Positions 45,055 to 57,173 of a stretch of 64,000 nucleotides of DNA are shown here, one piece after another. Position numbers and translations under genes: made by a program. Source of the stretch: Scleroderma bovista (Eukaryota; Basidiomycota; Agaricomycetes; Boletales; Sclerodermataceae); the NCBI GenBank assembly GCA_037178675.1, contig JAYMGJ010000409.1, forward strand, positions 16,529 through 80,528, given 5' to 3'. The notes below the pieces were generated by a model that did no database searches, was not told the origin of the DNA, and was given only the letters and a program-made list of their open reading frames with translations. Numbering within the stretch: position 1 is the first letter of the stretch; every line of letters starts with the position of its first letter.

Positions 45055-46416
45055 TCAATACGCCGTGGTAATCTTGGAGACTATCACCGCAAGGGCAATG
45101 AGAACACCCCATCTCCATTTCTCCCAAATGACTTGACGCCAACATGCTGCGTAACCCTGAGGAACCGCAGGTCGGTTTCCATGGGTCATCGGGTTGTGTG
45201 GTTCAGGAACTGCCGGCACAGCGTTCACCGCCAGCTGCAGTGCAGCTCCCGGAGCCTTTCTCAAAATCAGCTGCGATGTGGGCGTTGTTGAGGTGGATGG
45301 CGAGGTGAAAGAACTGACATTTGCAGGTTGTGAGGCTGAGGTGGAGGGAGCTCCTGGTTTACCTCGCTCCCTCTCGCCCATATTCGGTAAATCTCGGGGC
45401 GTGGGAGTGCAATACTGCAGGACAACGAGGCGATGTTGGGGTAAACGCAGTATCACAAAGCAGGAGTACAAAGAGCGGATCAGCGTAGAAAGATCAACCG
45501 ACGAGGCCAATCAGTGACGGGATATCATTCGTGCTCAGATAACAATGACTTACATCCGGAAAAGCCTCCCTAAACCTAGCCTGGCTGATGTTGAAGGAGT
45601 GACTCTTCGACGCGAGAGTGCGCTTATGGGTGTCTGAAGAATTCACCGAACCTGTGGTCATTTCGTCGGACAGCATGAAGGAGAGGAGACCTGTCAAACT
45701 GGATCGAGTCAGCATCATAGGATCGGGGGGATTGGTAACCGGCAATTAAAAGTCAATCCATCCCCTGGCCACCTCAGCGGAATGTTGATGGTTGCCGACC
45801 GGTAACTAAGATTTCACTTACATTGTAGCGACGCTCCAAGCCGGGTTCCACTGGGTGGTAATGGGTTAATATTATGTTGCCAACTGGTGATGAACGTAAA
45901 ACAAAGCTCACAGTGCCGGGGTGGAAATCCGACATGGAAAAACAGATCTTCTTGTCCGGTTGGAACCGTCCGCTCGGCGTATACATCTTCGATGAAGCGA
46001 TTTGTAAGTTGGGCATGACAGTGAACAAAGACGCAAACCTTGATGCCCGGGGGTTTAAATGGGTACTCCGCAGGGAAGAGAAGTACCCCATGGTATTCCC
46101 CACCTGCGTATGGTGAATCAGGGGGACCGTGCTGCAACCCGTCCATGGTAAATAGGCCGCTTTTCATCGTTGATTGATAAGCTTACGATAAGGTAGTTCC
46201 CTAGCAAAAAGAGTCAGGGCTATCGTCGCATGCAACAAAGAGAGAATTTACAGGTGAGAACGTTCTTTTCGTCGGGAACGGCCCACACGAATGGGGGGGG
46301 CTCCCGCTGCATGGTCATGAATTCCTTCGTGAGCTGGAACGGCAGGATGAGTCAAATGGCCTCTACCGGGAAAAGGGGAAAGGGCGTACACGTTTCTGCG
46401 CTGTCTTGCTTGCCAT
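45055..46416 (-). CDS. UBC6: Tail-anchored E2 ubiquitin-conjugating enzyme Ubc6, 274 aa
   Basis: Eight exons: 46416-46390, 46333-46252, 46200-46187, 46131-46039, 45986-45912, 45850-45822, 45698-45554 and 45414-45055 (275 codons). The start [14 protein letters not shown] is typical. The E2 fold shows [38 protein letters not shown], the catalytic Cys in [20 protein letters not shown], and [33 protein letters not shown] follows the core. The last 20 residues (about 250-270) form a hydrophobic tail anchor ([14 protein letters not shown]). Ubc6 sits in the ER membrane and works with Doa10 in ER-associated degradation. The third exon is 14 nt, and its inclusion is needed to keep the frame across NYLIHGPP. 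It shares a bidirectional promoter with RSA4. Confidence 0.95.
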
Positions 46417-46922
46417 GATTACGGATAGGACGAGGAGTAAGGGTGGACGGGCTTGTGGACACTGTGGGTGGATGAAGAGTGCAGGGCGCTCGTGGCAGCT
46501 GCATAGTATTTATTTGATCTTGTTGTTCACTAAACCCTAACCCTAGTGATTGGGGTTTTTTTCCTCACTCACAGCTTGTCTGCATCGCTTCGATGTCCTC
46601 CACAACAATTGGGCGCTGTATTCCTTATAGCAGGAAAACCCATGATGCTAATCATTGTATAGAGAAAATTTACATCGCGGTGCATTACTACGATGCACAG
46701 CTACAAAGGTTCATTGCTAAACACAAACAAGGCTCGGGTAGTTTAGATGGCCGGGCAGTCCATGACGGCGCTCATCACTGCAGTACAACTGTACAACCAA
46801 TGGCTTGATAGCTGCGACTGCTTGATTCTGATAAAGAACCCTGTTCAGGGGCTATATTCCCTAAGCTGGTGCTTGATTAGCAAGTTTTTCCTTGTCGACT
46901 TGGCCTTTGGCAACTGCAGGCC
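46417..46922. promoter_or_regulatory. Bidirectional UBC6/RSA4 promoter with telomere-like box
   Basis: The region is 506 bases between divergent starts. At 46532-46545 it contains TAAACCCTAACCCTA, two telomere-type CCCTAA units, facing RSA4. Such teloboxes are found in promoters of ribosome-biogenesis and ribosomal protein genes in plants and several fungi, so a Tbf1/TRF-like factor could act here. That is inference. Confidence 0.55.
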
Positions 46923-48967
46923 ATGGCCGAGGTTATTCCCCCTGTTAAACGACAGAAAGTATATCATGGCATCCCAGAACCACCCCAGGAACCTCCAAAA
47001 CCTTCGCCCAACGTCGTTGTCCAGTTTGTGGATGAGCATGATGACACCCCGATTGCACCTGCAGTCAACCTCCCGGCAAATGTAGCACGAGAAAGCCTGG
47101 AAGCACTGGTCAACCAGCTCCGCACAAAGGTGTGTACGTGCTGTCTCTATATGTCCCGCACCCGTGCGTTACGTGTCTACCACACAGGATGACGACGAAC
47201 ATGTGCCATACGCATTCCATGTTTCATTGCCAGAAAATGCTGTAAAACTCAATGCACCTACCCGCATCGTCATCTCGAAATCTATCGAAACAGACGTATT
47301 GGGTCATCCGTCACAGGCTTTTTCTGAAGAAGACGTCCTCATCGTCAGATGCGCCCCGCAATCGGTGTTTAAGGTAAGGCCTGCAACACGGTGTTCCAGT
47401 ACGCTATCCGGTATGTTACATTGGCACAGTGATCGCAGTTGGGCCCTTAGGGATGGCCCTTACTAATATATACTATTCTGCAGGCCACTCATCACCGATC
47501 TTGTGTGCGTCCTTCTCTCCTACCGGAGCTCTCCTCGCAACAGGGTCTGGTGACACACATGTCCGTTTATGGGACCTAAACACCGAGACACCATCACACA
47601 CACTGGTGGGTCATACGGGGTGGGTCCTTTGCGTCGAGTGGCATCCGATGGAACGACAACTCGCCAGTGGCGGTCATGACGGCCATGTCAGGCTGTGGGA
47701 CCCTAAAACTGGAAAGCCCATAGGTGAGGCTATGAAAGGCCATTCGAAGTGGGTAACATCCCTTGCCTGGGAGCCTGTGCACTTGTGAGTAAAACGATAC
47801 ATTGTCGTCCAGCTGTAAGCGTGACTTCGTCCCCGGCATTGATGTAGGAATCCATCTTCACCCCGACTTGCGTCATCCTCCAAGGATGGCACTGTTCGAG
47901 TATGGTCGCCTTTGACGCGTAGGTTAGAATACACCCTTGGTGGCCACACTGCCAGCGTAAACGTTGTCAAATGGGGTGGCGGAGGCAAGGGGGGCAAGGG
48001 TGTGCTATACACAGCAAGTAGCGACCAAACGGTCAGAGTATGGGATCCACATGGGGTAAAATCTATTTTACTTGGAGGCGGACGACTGTTCATTACTCTC
48101 AGGGTAAACAACTCATGGTCCTCAAGGATCATGCACACTGGGTAACGACACTCGCCCTGAACACTGATTTTGTAATCCGGACTGGTCCCTATGACCATAT
48201 CGGAAAAAAGCCTCCATCCGACGAGCAAGGTACAATTGATCGTTTCAGGTTGGACAGTTGTTTACATGTTTCATAGCTCAGGCCTTGGCATTAAAACGAT
48301 ACGACGATCTCGTCAGCCGGACACCAGAATTACTGATATCAGGATCAGATGACCATACTCTTTTCTTGTGGTCCCTTTTTTCATCAAGTCCCGCAACTGG
48401 AAGCGGGAGTGGAAAAATAAAACCCGTAACCCGCCTGACAGGGCACCAACGCCAAATCTCTCATGTAGCGTTTTCACCCGACGGGCGGTGGGCAGCTAGT
48501 GCCGGATGGGACAATGCTGTGCGACTGTGGGATTGTTCAGGTAAGTGGCAGATGGCCGTAGTGGCGCGTCCTGGGTGTGTCAGTAGGTCGTGACGGTTAC
48601 CAATCTGCTTCCAGGTTCTGGAAATCTAGGAAAATTTGTTGCGACACTGCGGGGCCACGTGGGTCCTGTCTATCGGGTCACTTGGAGTGCGGACTCGCGC
48701 ATGGTTGTCAGTGCGAGTAAAGATTCTACTGTCAAAGTAAGCCTGCTTTACCGTCGTGTCACATCGCTAATCGGCACGCAAGATATGGGACCTCAAAACC
48801 TACAAGCTGAAGATGGATCTACCGGGACATCTTGACGAAGTATATTGTGTTGACTTTGTCGCCGACAAAATCGTAAGCGGTGGCCGCGATAAGACGGTGA
48901 AAATGTGGGTATTCTCTGACTGCTGTGCAGTTTTCATATTCAGCATGTCTTTAGATGGAAAAATTAG
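46923..48967 (+). CDS. RSA4: Ribosome assembly factor Rsa4/NLE1 (WD40), 523 aa
   Basis: Nine exons: 46923-47129, 47188-47410, 47484-47784, 47848-48055, 48103-48229, 48277-48540, 48630-48736, 48783-48904 and 48955-48967 (524 codons). The N-terminal NLE ubiquitin-like domain (about residues 30-115) has VVVQFVDEHDDTPIAPAVNL; its partner is the MIDAS domain of the AAA ATPase Rea1. An eight-bladed WD40 propeller follows, starting CSSTLSGHSSPILCASFSPT, with blades at SGDTHVRLWDL, SGGHDGHVRLWD, SSSKDGTVRVW, TASSDQTVRVWD, SGSDDHTLFLW, SAGWDNAVRLWD, SASKDSTVKIWD and SGGRDKTVKIW. Rsa4 drives late 60S pre-ribosome remodelling in the nucleolus. The last exon is 13 nt and encodes only the end of KIWKN. 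A GTAAGG at 47374 that looks like a donor is coding, since FKVRPATRCSS spans it. Confidence 0.95.
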
Positions 48968-50057
48968 ATGATGCTGCATCTTTTGGTGACGGTGATAGCA
49001 TCAAACTCCAACAAAGTCCGTCTGATTGATAATACGCGGCAGTAGCCACGTTGTGTTAGGAAGAAAATTATTGTATCGACAATGAGTAGTGATCCATTGT
49101 TTCGTTTGATTCCCGACTGAAAAATGCGTGGTGGCAGTACTTCACGGCAGACCAATATATCAGAAGCAGTCATACACAAGGCAAGTAGGACAAGGGACTC
49201 AGGCATCGCTTTGCGAAGTTAAAGTCTTTGTCATCCATTGTGCGAGCTGCGGTCCGTTGGTTGTTGTACAGCTCTGAAATTGCGCACCCTCGCACTTTGA
49301 CGACAAATCACCTCTCGGGTGAACATTATGCAGAGGCAAAGCTATAGGGCCATCAGAATTAACGACTATGAAAGATGGGATAAAACTATGAATGTGCCGT
49401 TGAAGGGCACAGGATATCAGTTGGCGGGTTCTTACACAACTGTTGGGATGATCTTCCTGTAGATAACAGTGCGGCAATGCACACGTATCCGTCATACAGC
49501 GTAATCGAGAAGAGAAGTGGACCTGGTACATGATGTGGCTGAGCGGTGTCATGGTAGAGCCTGCAACAGCCTTCGTCGTCTGTGGACTCACGTGACAATC
49601 TGTACCGCTACTTGCTCGTAATGGCTCCTCTTGATTGATCCAGAAGATGAGAACGATGATGTTCATGCAATCTAGCTCGTACAACATCATGGGATTGTGG
49701 GGCCTGTATATTCATCACCTTTGAGCCTGGACGTTACCAACACGAAACAGTGGGCCCTTGTTAGCGACAGATATAAGGGATCCATATGTAACCTGGAGAA
49801 AATGAACGTATTGAATGGAATGGCTAGTACAGAGAAGACACCGCATTGTTGATGCCGGTCACAAGTTTATCCATTTTGGAAAAGCGTAAGTATTAGCGTA
49901 GTGCTCCCCGCGGTCCTCGATTCGTACTGGACAGATTCCTCTTGCCCGTGACTACCACATCTTTGGGTTGACGCCGGCAGTCCCATAGGCGACGAAAAGA
50001 ATGATCGGGAAGGCCCCTCCTGCGCAGAAGCTACACACGCGAGGGTCGGGTGAATGC
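48968..50057. other. Intergenic stretch between convergent genes
   Basis: No gene supported; the minus frame at 49199-49690 has no family features. About 49437-49530 resembles 60616-60683 (ACACAACTGTTGGGATGATC against ACACAAATGTTAGGATGATC, then GATAACAGTGC in both), so it is a small dispersed repeat. Confidence 0.45.
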
Positions 50058-51224
50058 TCAAACAGGGAGGGTGTCAAAGGTTTCACAAGCCATGCCCCTG
50101 TGCCCTGCCCAAACGGCGTAATTCTCGTCCAAAAGATCCATTCGTGTGATCGACCAGTTTCCAACATCATGTTTCAGCCACAAGTCCAGAAATTCCCGTA
50201 CAACGTCTTCTTGCCGTAGTTCGACTACGACGAGGACCCATGTCCGCCCAGGTGTCGAAACTGCTCCGATCGTATCGACGAGAGGTGAGATGAGGGAAGG
50301 ATGGTAAATGCAGTCGACAACGAGTACCAGGTCCCACGCATCATTGCTTTCTGATGTCACTGGGAGTGGGCAATATCGGGTGCGAGGGAGTCCTGGAGAT
50401 AGAGACGACAAAGTTAACCAATCCAACTCTTCCACTGAAAGATTTGTTCTTTGAGATTGAACGCCTTTATCCCAGTCAACGTTTAGGGATACATTCTTCC
50501 GGATGAGCGGCAATAATGCAGGAATGTCGGTTGCCGTATAGCTACAGAAAAGAGGAGACAGAACGACGCTGAGCAATCCTGTCCCTGAGCTGTGGCAACA
50601 GATGAGAACACACTTCTAGCACTAAAATGATAAAGGAAACCAACCCGAGTTCAAGGCAATGGCACTCAGCTAGCTTGGAGTGGTCGAATACTGAATCTGC
50701 AGAAGGGAAGTAATACTGCTGGAGAAATACCCTAGCAAACTCGACGCTCCCTGGGATGAATGCTGAGCAAGCACGGAAAGACGAAAGGTAATTACCTAGC
50801 TCTCCAGACAACGCTACCGGTGTCACCCTTTCTGCTGCGTAGAGCAGTTTTGTCCTGGGCAATCTCAATTTCGATCGACCTCACTGTGGGGCTCTTTCTC
50901 TTCTTCACTTGTGTCTTCGTCGACGACTTATGCGACTGCTTCTGTCCCGATATTCCTGTGCACGAAGCATTTTCCGTTGGTGCAGTCAACGTGAATTGGA
51001 TCGTGAGCATATCTTTTCTGGAGTCAACATAACCTAGGCCGCGATAACCATCAGGACCGGTGAGTGACTTTGTATTCGCCCGATTGAGGGCAGTGTACAG
51101 GAGAAAAATCTGCGGTAGTTGAAATGTTTTTCCATTGCTAATAGATGCGTTTCATTACCTCTTCATCCACATCGGTGATGGCACTAGAACCAGGAGGAAG
51201 TCGAAGTTGGAAAGAGCTCGTCAT
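50058..51224 (-). CDS. Protein-lysine methyltransferase, METTL21/RKM5-like, 337 aa
   Basis: Exons 51224-51159, 51109-50796, 50746-50645 and 50589-50058 sum to 338 codons. The start is MTSSFQLRLPPGSSAITDVD. The region GYRGLGYVDSRKDMLTIQFT and IEIEIAQDKTALRSRKGDTG, ending GSVVWRA, is characteristic of fungal RKM5-like proteins. Motif I (LELGSGTGLLSVVLSPLF) is created by joining exons 3 and 4. CSYTATDIPALLPLIRKNVS follows, then a post-I/II block AWDLVLVVDCIYHPSLISPL. The family transfers methyl groups from S-adenosylmethionine to lysines of ribosomal proteins or translation factors; yeast Rkm5 modifies L1. The exact substrate here is not visible. It ends about 1.1 kb from the end of RSA4, facing it. 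Confidence 0.85.
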
Positions 51225-51789
51225 ACTTGATTATCACCTTGTTTAAAACAAGGTCACTGCAACTGACCCTTGTTTCGTCATCCGCGAATTTGAATAATTC
51301 GAGCTCCGTATACTCGATACCTTATGTAAGCAACATTTTCCCCTTCTTTTCTCCGAGTTCTGCGATCAAGTTCTTCTTGTTGCATGTCTTCTTTGCGGTG
51401 TTCACTGGGATGGTGAGAAAATAGCCGTTCATTACCAGTCCCCTCTTGAGGCTATTGTTCAGATGCTAACAGGACTCTAGTCGTTTCGTCTTGGATATCC
51501 CTTTGGCAAACAACGTGTGGCTCCACCTGCTGGTGGTAAGATCTCATTACCAGCAGGTGGAGCCACTCTGATGGAATTCCATGGTTCAACGTTTCAACCC
51601 GTGGGTGTCCATGGCTGAGTGCTCAACCCACACCCCCACCCGCACGACACCCGCGCCTGTACACCCGAGGGTGCAGGTCTTTCCCACAGGTTTTTAAACA
51701 AGGTCTCTGCCGTCCGTGGCGGCCCTATTCTAGTGTAATGAAATGTCCGTGTAGCGTTGCTATCGATTCTCGTTCTCGTTCTTCAGCCA
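51225..51789. other. Upstream region with palindrome and dispersed AAACAAGGT motifs
   Basis: It contains a perfect 17-bp inverted repeat (51517-51533 and 51550-51566). TTTAAACAAGGTCTCTGCCG at 51701 and the sequence after it (GGCGGCCCTATTCTAGTGTA) resembles 21737-21790. It lies directly before the broken first copy of the helical protein gene, so it is probably an old promoter. Confidence 0.5.
51517..51566. repeat. Perfect 17-bp inverted repeat with 16-nt loop
   Basis: GTGGCTCCACCTGCTGG at 51517-51533 is exactly complementary to CCAGCAGGTGGAGCCAC at 51550-51566. Confidence 0.95.
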
Positions 51790-53430
51790 GCATGGACATC
51801 ACTTTGGACAGCATCAATAGTGGTCTGGACACGTCCCTCCAGTACAATTGACCCAGAACTTGACGCGTCTTCTCCAGGCTATTAGACGCCGCCCAGGATC
51901 ATATTCTCGTGCTTAAATGCACGGTAAAGTTTCTCTGTTTTGCTTAGTCACGCAGGACTTCAAACTTATGGCCCATTGATGTCAGGACGCTACAGCCTAT
52001 CAAAGCGAGGTCAGAGACCATGGGAGCCGTGACGGCGGTCGATTTCACGACGGATGGTATTGGTTTCCATGTGTATCTGCAAGGATTGTGAAGACAATAT
52101 CGAAGCTGGTGAAACTCCATCCACCTTCAACTTCATATTCGAAGGGAGCATACATGACACAATACAGGCACTCGCTTGTTTTCATCATCTTTTCGTGTCG
52201 GGTACTATGGTCGAGCGAGTCTCTGTCGCACGATGCCGCCGGTATCCTAATGGAAGTGACTACATCTCTGTTGGCCCATGGATGCGTTGGAGAATGACGA
52301 TGCACGGAAACACTGCATCACCCATCTTTACACCCTGCGATATCTGGCAGTCGAAATTATCATCCCCATCTCTACTTCGCTAAAACTTGCCACGGAAGGT
52401 TCAGAAAGATCGATAAAGCAGCTGAATTCCCCTGCACTTGGCTGGATCTGGGAATCACCCTAGAAAGTTGGCGTACGTTGTTCAGTCCATAACACCTTTC
52501 AATTTTGTGAAGCCTTGTGCAGATGCCACTTCTTACAGTCCCTCTTCGCGTGGCTCGTGAACTTGCACCCTTCCAGGAATCTTTCTTATCGGGCGCCAAT
52601 TTGTTCTGACTCCAGAGCCAACTACACAGTATATACATTAACAGCCTCAACTTTCTCAAAATCAAACTCGAAATATTCAATGTCCTATTTGACTTTGCCA
52701 TCATACTCCGTCTATCTCTCCTCCTCACAATCGTCGTCTGTTCTGCGACTTGCATCTTGTTATTCCAATGGCCATCGCATATTGTACCGGGGGTATCAAC
52801 TCCGATGGTCCCTACGCTGAAAATGCGACGCTGGGAGGTTTCGTCAGTGTTTCGTCATTCTTACATCGCTGGAAGATTGAGCAGAATTTAAAAGATAACA
52901 GATATGTACTTGGATGAAGGTTAAAGAAGAGGATTATCAGGGTATGTTTTTATCTACTTTGCCATTCTCCCAAATGTTGTTCCAGGATGCTCAAGCAAGC
53001 ACTAAGAGGGACCTCTCCAGCGCTGTCAGTAGAGCATTCTATTGTCGTCGTGGCCCAGAATCGAGGTACGCATGGAGGTGGCTAACCGCAAAGGGTTAGA
53101 ATCCCTTTCCCTTCCTAAGCCTGATGCGGATGGCAATGCTCCGCTGATAATAACGCTAACTCACGCTGAATCATGTAGTGTGACCAATGCTAAAGTCGAG
53201 TCATTTCTTTGCATTGCGTACACGGCTTCCTGGGGAAAAAATCCCCGGGAAGAGGAGTGTCAAACGCATACCGACTTTCTATCACATGTTGAACGGAGCG
53301 TGGGAGATGATAACTTTCCTGAAACTACCCCAGATGCATTCTTGGAGCGCGATAGCCAGGATTGGCAGCGAGAGTGCCGGTGCTACGGCCCTTATGCGAC
53401 TTTTCGTCGCGCTTGCACAGCATAGCCGAG
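51790..53430 (+). pseudogene. Broken copy of the helical (ARM/TPR-like) protein gene
   Basis: It aligns with exons 1-6 of the intact gene at 58309-60527: ATG at about 51793, VKTISKLVKLHPPSTSYSKG at 52087-52146, ENDDARKHCITHLYTLRYLA near 52290, EGSERSIKQLNSPALGWIWE near 52400-52450, and PSHIVPGVSTP-type sequence near 52780. Compared with the intact copy it has lost two bases in the first exon (about 51865-51875) and carries stops in several exons. Similarity ends near 53425 at the LAQ codons, so the C-terminal 190 codons are missing. It belongs to unit 1 of the tandem duplication. Confidence 0.8.
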
Positions 53431-55491
53431 CGCCTACTTTGGCAAATTTTTCAGGACGCTGGGGCGGAGGGATGCAAGTTCAACCGTGGGGCACAAACTC
53501 ATCCCGGAACGCTTCAGGAAAGACACGGCTCCATTGAATCTACCGTTCTTCTTCCGTCTCTGGGTGGCTCGGTTGCACTACGCTCTAGAGGGCAAAACTC
53601 GCCCTAGAACGCTTCAGGCAAGACGTCGGTATTGAAAACTTGCACTATATCGGTCAAAACAACTTGTGGTCTCCTATTTCTCACTTCTTGGAATAAACTC
53701 GGGGGCACAGGGCTGCCATGAGCAATGTACCAAAGAGCAGTACTGCCAACATTGCTTCCCGCTCGTATGCTACCGGCGGACCTGCCAGCCTGGGAATGGG
53801 AAATTTGCATCGTTGGCACAACCAGTAACGTCAAATACGCTGGTCAGTGTCAGAAGCGTTCCACCGTCACCTAACTCGTCAAGACCCTTGAGGACAAGGA
53901 CGTCGTGGAAGTACTCTGTTGTTGTGGCTGCTCCCTCGTAGGTCGCCCTTTACTGCCTCACATTGTTCTCGGACTATGCTGCTATTGCGTGTCGTCAAAC
54001 ATTCCCCCAGTCGTGAGGCTTGCCCCGGTGGTGTCTTTTACTTTCACTCCCATTTCCTGGAACTTGTTGCCAGTATGAGTAACAACCAACAAGTTTTGTG
54101 GTGGATCACTGACTGCCCTCCCTGTCCAGGTGTCTGTTTACTTTCCTGCCTATGTTATCTCTGTCCGTAAGTCGTCGCGCGGTGAAGCAAGTTCATGGGG
54201 TGTCAAGGGAGCAAGTTCAATCAAAGCCATGCCATGTAACACAATGATCGATCCACCAGACACGCAGAAGAGTACTTCATTTGTAACTTCCATACCGAAT
54301 GGAAGTCAATTGATCAGAGCCATTGAAATCAATACAGGTTGCTGCTTTGTCAAGCATGTCCTAGACCTTGTTATTGTCATCTCCCATCACGCCATCACGT
54401 CGATGTCAATACTTACACCTTTCTTCACATTCTTCATCAACGCGCGTTCTTTTGTTTCCCTGCCGAAAATGGGTGCAAGGTCCCCTTATTTATCACAAAT
54501 GTCCCTTATCCTGACTTGCCTTCCCTTTCACTCGAGCATGGGGGCGGCTGTGACGCATTTGGTCAAGCGTTTTGTGTCCGATTCGAGTAGAAATTGAGTT
54601 GCGCAGCCACATCAAATCCTCATTTTTTGTTCAGATCTCAGGCGGCTACACCTGACCTACGTTGTCCCGGATCGATACTCTACTGGAGCAGCTCTTCCAG
54701 TAGAGTATGTTTCGGATCTTGCTAGAATATGTGACGGATCCGTCGAGGCAGAAAACTCGTTCCAAATGCGTGCGTCACATAATTTTCTCTTTTCCTCAGT
54801 GAATACATGTGCGAGGCTACATCCGAGGATTGTACATCAACCACAAGCAGGAGACGCAAGGAGCCTAGCTACAATGGAGAAGAGAGCGAAAGCCTCGGAA
54901 TCACGACCGCGACCGAGAGAAGCAAAAAGGAACCAGACGACTACGATGGTCATGAGAGGTCGAAGGGCTACTATACGGCTATTCCAAGCGGGACAGGGAC
55001 AGGGACCATCGGACATCCTAGCATTCCCTTGAAGAGCGAGATGCGAGGAAGGATCGAAGGCGCCCAAGAAACTCAATGGAACACGGGTATAACCGTGGAC
55101 ATGACGAGGCGAAAAATACGATAAGAGTAGGGAGAAACGCGAGCGCAGCTGAGACGATAGATAGGACGAACCGGGTGAATTTTATGTAGACATTTTGTTA
55201 GCGTGCCAAGTATAATCCGGAGGTTGAGAAATGAAGGGAGAGCAAGGAAGAGAGGAGGCAGAGAGCAGAGACGCCGGGAGAGAACACCGAACGAATCGTT
55301 TGTATCGTCAAGTTGATTATTCTTCGACGCCCTTCATCCCGATATCCAAACCCAGGAGGCTATACTGATCAGTAGGTTTTGTCTACACCATGTGCAAAAG
55401 TTGGATTTTAGCATCCTATGCTTTATTTGTCCTCATTCTCATTCCCCTACTTCGTATCATAGTGACTTAATACAATATTAGTAGACAGACG
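53431..55491. other. Spacer of duplication unit 1
   Basis: No gene supported. From about 54130 on it aligns in patches with 61080-61750 of unit 2 (for example ACTTTCCTGCCTAT and GTCAAGCATGTC in both). A perfect inverted repeat TACTCTACTGGA / TCCAGTAGAGTA lies at about 54676-54703. Confidence 0.5.
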
Positions 55492-57173
55492 TCAAACGAT
55501 ACGACTATCTTCCCCCCTCCGTGACCCATCTTGAACTACGAATGTACTCATTATGCGACTAGAGATTGGACATAAGTGGTGCGAAGAAGCCGCCTCCCGG
55601 ATTGAAAGGATAAGGCGACAACTAACAGGAATTGCGATTGGTACGCCCAAGAGGAGAGTGTTGGTGAGCACCTCAATCTCGGGGCTCATGTGCTGTATCA
55701 TAGAAAGAGTGAATCCGACGAGAGGGCTGCGTATTATTGTTATATGCTATTCAAAATAGCAGAGACATGAGAATGCCCACCCGAGGAAGTATATGACATT
55801 TCCCTGGATCAGAACACTGATCAGCCATGGTCTGTTAAACGTCGCTGGGCGGGAATAAGACATGTGTATGGAATGCTTGATACCCGCCGAGACAGCAAGT
55901 ACAACCAGAATGGCATCAAAAAAAAACCAAGGGACAGGCCAAACATATTTATAGGGGGCCTTGCTGTAAATGTAACATATATTTGTGTGGTGGTGGTATG
56001 CTCCTGTAATTGAAACATGCTCGACAGATGTCTCTATGGCGGTGATCAGACCTTGAGACGGCGAAAGATCTTAATGAAAGCAAATTGACGGACCGTGATT
56101 TGGAAGGCTCATTGCGACCATAATCCACAGCGAGACACCGACTTCAGCGGCGAAACATATCACCATGAAAACCAAAAGCCTTTTCGAACAATGATAAAGG
56201 GCATAAAGACGCATCTGTAGAATCACTGTGCTAACTTCAGTAAGACTGTGCTGGACGTTGGTATTGAGAGCTTACCTTGTGCCGTCCACACAATAGTAAA
56301 ATTTGCCCAGATTTCAAAGTCGAACATGAACCGGCCTACCGCATTGTTAATGGAAAGAAATGACAAAGGAGGTCAAACATACAGCTAAATCATCACACCC
56401 ACATAATTGAAGCTGAGCAACACAACCTTAAAGTCAGAACTGAAACAATCCCGTACATCTATCGTGCCTCAGCTGATACAAACACTATGCGATGTTTATT
56501 TTAAACTCACTTTGTCTGTTTGTCCGAAGATCTTTACTTTGCCGATTGTCAGCCTGAGCATCACGGATACAAAATCGAGGATTGTCCTACGTACAGAAAG
56601 TGGCAATCCTGTGAGTAGAATACAAATTTCAGTGTGTAATACATCATGTAGCAAAGGAATAGCTCACAAATTATACAACGTTCCGAAGTACCGAACCTTA
56701 ACCTACGGTCAGAAGCCATCAATGTCATATACACTAGAGGAATTCCCACATATATATATAATGCGGAGGATGCATTCCAGCGATACTTCTTGGTCCGCTG
56801 TGTCAGCTCGTGTTGTACGGATCCATACAATAAAGGAAATACCCAGATATGCTCGATCTGAGGGCGGGGGATTGAGTGGGTCAGGAAGACACCAGCAGCA
56901 CTGTTGTAGTACATACCTCTTGATCTAGGGTCAGAACTAACGTGTTACATTGTCAGTAATGCATTTCCAGTAAGCTGCACCAGGCATTTGGCTCACAAAA
57001 TTCATAAAATAAGAACACAGCAACCGCCACTGCAGTGTATATAGTTCAGCGCCTGACTTCGTCGCAAATGGGTACCTACAGCGAGCTTGCCATTCCATCT
57101 GGACTGTTGTTAATATCTTATCCAAGGGATCGAGCCCAGCTGCTGGTATTGGAGACCCAACCACTATCGCCAT
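55492..57173 (-). CDS. DUF6533-type multi-pass membrane protein, duplication unit 1
   Basis: Minus-strand helices occur in family order: AVAVAVFLFYEF (about 57050-57010), LVLTLDQE (56945-56920), IEHIW (about 56855), FMFDFEIWANFTIVWTAQ (about 56335-56280), LQMRLYALYHCSKRLLVFMV with ICFAAEVGVSLWIMVAMS (56220-56105), KYVWPVPWFFFDAILVVLAV (55955-55895), WLISVLIQGNVIYFLG (about 55820-55770) and TLLLGVPIAIPVSCRLILSI (55665-55605), then the stop at 55492. The tyrosine-aspartate helix, IxxIW and C-terminal xRLIL motif are those of the array at 24-31 kb, but the sequence is distant from it. I could not settle every splice site, especially between 56850 and 56350, so integrity is uncertain. Exon borders are not given for that reason. 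Confidence 0.6.

Noticed and set aside
47374..47410. Donor-like GTAAGG in RSA4
   Set aside because: The codons after it encode the conserved VRPATRCSSTLSG segment, so it is coding and the real donor is at 47411.
49199..49690. 163-codon minus-strand frame
   Set aside because: Composition is not coding-like and it overlaps a small dispersed repeat.
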